Shown here: in pieces, positions 62,058 to 64,000 of the stretch
How positions within the stretch are numbered: the first letter of the stretch is position 1
How the letters are laid out: each line of letters starts with the position of its first letter
Source of the DNA: Deltaproteobacteria bacterium
Lineage (GTDB): Bacteria; Myxococcota; UBA727; VGSZ01
Length of the DNA: 64,000 nucleotides
Assembly: GCA_016177705.1 (NCBI GenBank)
Contig: JACOUT010000018.1
Location: 248,001-312,000 of the forward strand
Reading direction: 5' to 3'
The notes under the pieces: generated by a model
Seen by the model: only the letters and a program-made list of their open reading frames with translations
Told to the model about the DNA's origin: nothing
Database searches by the model: none
Program-made: the position numbers and the translations under genes

Positions 62058-62626
62058 GCTGCGGACTCCTCGCGCGCCGACTCGCCGCGCTTCTTGAGCC
62101 CGAAGAAGAGGAACCCGTTCCAGCGCGTGCCGGCGATCTCCGTGGCGATCGCCGAGAGCGACTTGTACCGCCGCCCCTCGTACTCGAAGCCCTCCGCGCA
62201 GACCGTCACCTCGTGGACCTTGCCGTCGAAGACGCGGCGTAGGACGGTGCCCACGGGCGGCACGCGCGGATCGCGCGGCTCGGTCGCCTGCACCACCTGG
62301 AGCGCCTCGGCCGGCGCGGGCCCGTCGCTCGCGGCGTTGCTCTGGCTCTGACGCATGCGCCACCGCTCCGGCATCTGGTCGCCGAGTTGGTGGATGCGCG
62401 CGAGCGCGCCCTGCGAGAGCCCGCCCTCTGCCAGCTCCTGGATGCGCCAGGCGAGGCGCTTCTTCAGGTAGTCCTTGTTCCGCGTCCGCGTCGGCTCGCC
62501 GTAGAGCTCGCGCCACCTCTCGGCGAGCTGGCCGACGGTCATCGTCTCGAGCGAGGCGAGCTGGGTGGGGACGTCGTCGAGCTCGCGCATCGCGGTGCGG
62601 GCTCTGGCGGTCGTCTTGTTGGTCAT
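62054..62626 (-). CDS. DUF2924 family protein
   Basis: A 190-aa protein with ASLETMTVGQLAERWRELYGEPTRTRNKDYLKKRLAWRIQELAEGGLS, then PPVGTVLRRVFDGKVHEVTVCAEGFEYEGRRYKSLSAIATEIAGTRWNGFLFFGL, both typical of DUF2924. The family is usually found next to serine recombinases in mobile elements. The ATG at 62626 has GGAGG 4 nt upstream. The role is unknown; DNA binding is plausible. Confidence 0.88.
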   Translation of the reverse strand: MTNKTTARARTAMRELDDVPTQLASLETMTVGQLAERWRELYGEPTRTRNKDYLKKRLAWRIQELAEGGLSQGALARIHQLGDQMPERWRMRQSQSNAASDGPAPAEALQVVQATEPRDPRVPPVGTVLRRVFDGKVHEVTVCAEGFEYEGRRYKSLSAIATEIAGTRWNGFLFFGLKKRGESAREESAA

Positions 62627-62727
62627 CGTGCCTCCGTCGTTCGCGCGCGCACCGTGCTCGCGCGTCGTCGGCATGACGGCTTCTTCCCCGGTAGAAGACA
62701 AGGCGAGAGCCGGAGAGAGCCGAGAGG

Positions 62728-62916
62728 TCACGACGCACCTCCAAGCGGGGCCGCGCGCCGCGCGCGCTGCTCCTTGCGCCACATGTCGAGGAGCGTCTCG
62801 GCGAGGATGTCAGCCGCCTCGTCGAGCCGACGCTCGAGATCGGCGCGGCGCTCCTCGGCGCTCACGGTGGTGGCTGCGGCCGCGCTGGGCCGCGTCTTCG
62901 GGATCGTCGCTTCCAC
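62728..62916 (-). CDS. small hypothetical protein, 62 aa
   Basis: A 62-aa helical, charged protein (SAEERRADLERRLDEAADILAETLLDMWRKEQR), with a GTG start at 62916. It is 101 bp upstream of the DUF2924 gene and in the same orientation. It has no recognised family and no strong ribosome binding site, but the amphipathic helix favours a real gene. Confidence 0.5.
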   Translation of the reverse strand: MEATIPKTRPSAAAATTVSAEERRADLERRLDEAADILAETLLDMWRKEQRARRAAPLGGAS

Positions 62917-63061
62917 AGGTGGGAAACGCGGTCCCGCGCGCCGAAACGGGACAGGAGATCGTCACCGACCTGCACGACCCCATTGACCGGGGAGGCGCTG
63001 TTTAGTATTTAGGCAACAGAACATCGCGCCCCGCTTCCCGGGGGGCGCTCAGCGAGGAAAT
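62917..63061. promoter_or_regulatory. divergent intergenic control region
   Basis: 145 bp between the recombinase operon and the XRE gene. TTGACC (62983-62988), a 17-bp spacer and TATTTA (63006-63011) form a weak candidate promoter toward the XRE gene. CTGTT ... AACAG arms at 62998-63019 could be an operator. It also has a GTCCCGCGCG / CGGGACAG pair. Confidence 0.3.
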
Positions 63062-63412
63062 GTGAAGGAACGGTTTGGAGAACGCATTCGACGCCTGAGG
63101 ACCGAGCAGAAGCTCGGGCTCCGCGAGTTTGCCACAAGGGTCGGCATCTCGCCCACGTACCTATCGCGCATCGAGACCTCGGAGGAGAAGGCGCCGCCTG
63201 CGGAGGACGTCATCCGCAAGATGGCCCGCGAGCTTGGCGACAGCTTCGACGAGCTGATGACGCTCGCGGGGCGCGTGTCCGAGGCGTCGCTCAGCGTCAT
63301 CAAGGCCGACTCGAAGATGCCGGAGTTTCTGCGCACGGTCGGCGAGCGGAAGTTGTCGGCCGAAGACCTCATGAAGCTCCTGCCCAACGAGCCGAAGAAA
63401 GGGAAGCGCTGA
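63062..63412 (+). CDS. XRE-family transcriptional regulator
   Basis: A 116-aa protein with an N-terminal HTH_3 domain: FGERIRRLRTEQKLGLREFATRVGISPTYLSRIETSEEKAPPAEDVIRKMARELG. A helical C-terminal half follows. The GTG start at 63062 has AGGA upstream. It shares its stop with the start of the peptidase gene (TGATG), a common pairing in which an ImmA/IrrE-type protease cleaves the XRE repressor. Confidence 0.9.
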   Translation: MKERFGERIRRLRTEQKLGLREFATRVGISPTYLSRIETSEEKAPPAEDVIRKMARELGDSFDELMTLAGRVSEASLSVIKADSKMPEFLRTVGERKLSAEDLMKLLPNEPKKGKR

Positions 63413-64000
63413 TGACGCTCAAGGTCCCGTTCCTGTCCGACGCGCAGCTCGAGAGCGCCGCTCAAGAGCTGCTGCGCCGGTACGCCAAGTGGAAGGGCGA
63501 GCCGCCGCGACCGCCGATCCCCGTCGACGCGATCGCCGAGGGCGTCCTCGGCCTGACGCTCGAGATGAACGACCTGCGCAAGAAGCTCGGCAAGTCCGAC
63601 GTGCTCGGCGCGACGTGGCTCGACGACGCGCTGGTGGTCATCGACTCGTCGCTCGAGGGGAACGAGGGCCGCTACTCCTTCACGCTCGGTCACGAGCTTG
63701 GGCACTGGCAGCTCCACCGCCCGCTGCGCGAGATGGACAAGGTCACGTTCCCGCTGTTTTCGCGCGAGCCCGGCGAGAAGGCGGGGCCCGCCATCGTCTG
63801 CCGCGACGGGCAGCGCGACCCGGCCGAGATCCAGGCCGACAAGTTCTCCGCGTTCTTGCTGATGCCGGCGAGCGATGTCCGTGCGGCGGTGAAGCTGGTG
63901 ACGGGCGAGCCGCTCGCCATCGACAATTTCGCGGCCCGCAAGAAGGCCGGCGAGCGCATCGCCGAGCTGCGCGACTTCGCCGCCGAGGTCAGCGCGAAGG
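63412..64000 (+). CDS. ImmA/IrrE-type metallopeptidase (partial, runs off window)
   Basis: An open frame of 196 codons with no stop before the window edge. The zinc motif HELGH lies in FTLGHELGHWQLH (about residue 102), and PAEIQADKFSAFLLMP follows as the third-ligand region. ImmA proteases relieve XRE repression in integrative elements, and related enzymes act in toxin-antitoxin pairs. The gene overlaps the XRE gene by one base. The C-terminus is not seen. Confidence 0.85.
   Translation, partial: MTLKVPFLSDAQLESAAQELLRRYAKWKGEPPRPPIPVDAIAEGVLGLTLEMNDLRKKLGKSDVLGATWLDDALVVIDSSLEGNEGRYSFTLGHELGHWQLHRPLREMDKVTFPLFSREPGEKAGPAIVCRDGQRDPAEIQADKFSAFLLMPASDVRAAVKLVTGEPLAIDNFAARKKAGERIAELRDFAAEVSAK

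Overview
The window looks like part of a chromosome of a high-GC Gram-negative bacterium, most likely a myxobacterium or relative (Myxococcota, formerly Deltaproteobacteria). The clues are GC-rich coding on both strands, a secreted subtilase ending in a MYXO-CTERM-like Cys/TM/Arg tail, many lipoproteins and beta-barrel-like proteins, a DUF1844 protein, an RNase J, and a zinc-finger/GYF-like/TPR protein of a style common in that group. The assignment rests on gene content and style, not on a phylogeny.

Layout. (1) 183-2957 is a single-protein MmeI-type (Type IIL) restriction-modification enzyme, followed by a 608-bp gene-free stretch with a perfect 20-bp inverted repeat. (2) About 3.5-23.8 kb is core-like chromosome: UPF0158 protein, subtilase, DUF1844 and neighbours, a nucleotide-sugar epimerase overlapping RNase J, an EEP-family lipoprotein, an Ig/beta-propeller lipoprotein, an rpsA-rimO operon with a His-Gly microsatellite inside rimO, and a large TPR protein. 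(3) 23771-31065 is tRNA-Ala(GGC) carrying a 7.2-kb integrative element. The element has a 46-bp duplicated tRNA 3' end as attL/attR, a tyrosine integrase, paired CTGACAGGG arm-type repeats at both ends, a small HTH regulator with palindromic operators, an AlpA-like HTH, a primase-helicase, a DUF5681 protein, a frameshifted coiled-coil gene and a possible Sm-like cargo gene. (4) 31.1-42.9 kb returns to chromosome: a YtkA-like lipoprotein and partner, then a long minus-strand run of pseudo-receiver protein, aroA, aroC, fused aroK-aroB, regB and regA with mostly overlapping stop/start codons, then a HEAT protein, hemJ and tRNA-Asn(GTT). (5) About 43.0-64.0 kb is an accessory defence/mobile island.

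The island's centrepiece is a seven-gene minus-strand operon (57648 down to 43424): excisionase-type HTH, DUF499 (BrxC/PglY-like) ATPase, short stand-alone PglZ, DUF1156 adenine methylase (PglXI-like), an uncharacterised 173-aa protein, an SNF2 helicase (BrxHII-like), and a RecD-like helicase fused to a putative PD-(D/E)XK nuclease. Successive genes overlap or abut within 2 nt. It shares core parts with BREX type 3 but has a different order, a much shorter PglZ, no recognisable BrxA, BrxB, BrxF or BrxL, and an added helicase-nuclease. It is the best candidate here for an undescribed defence system. Upstream are a second small operon (HTH, DUF488, conserved 273-aa protein), a large serine recombinase module with a DUF2924 protein, and a divergent XRE regulator with an ImmA/IrrE-type metallopeptidase that runs off the window edge.
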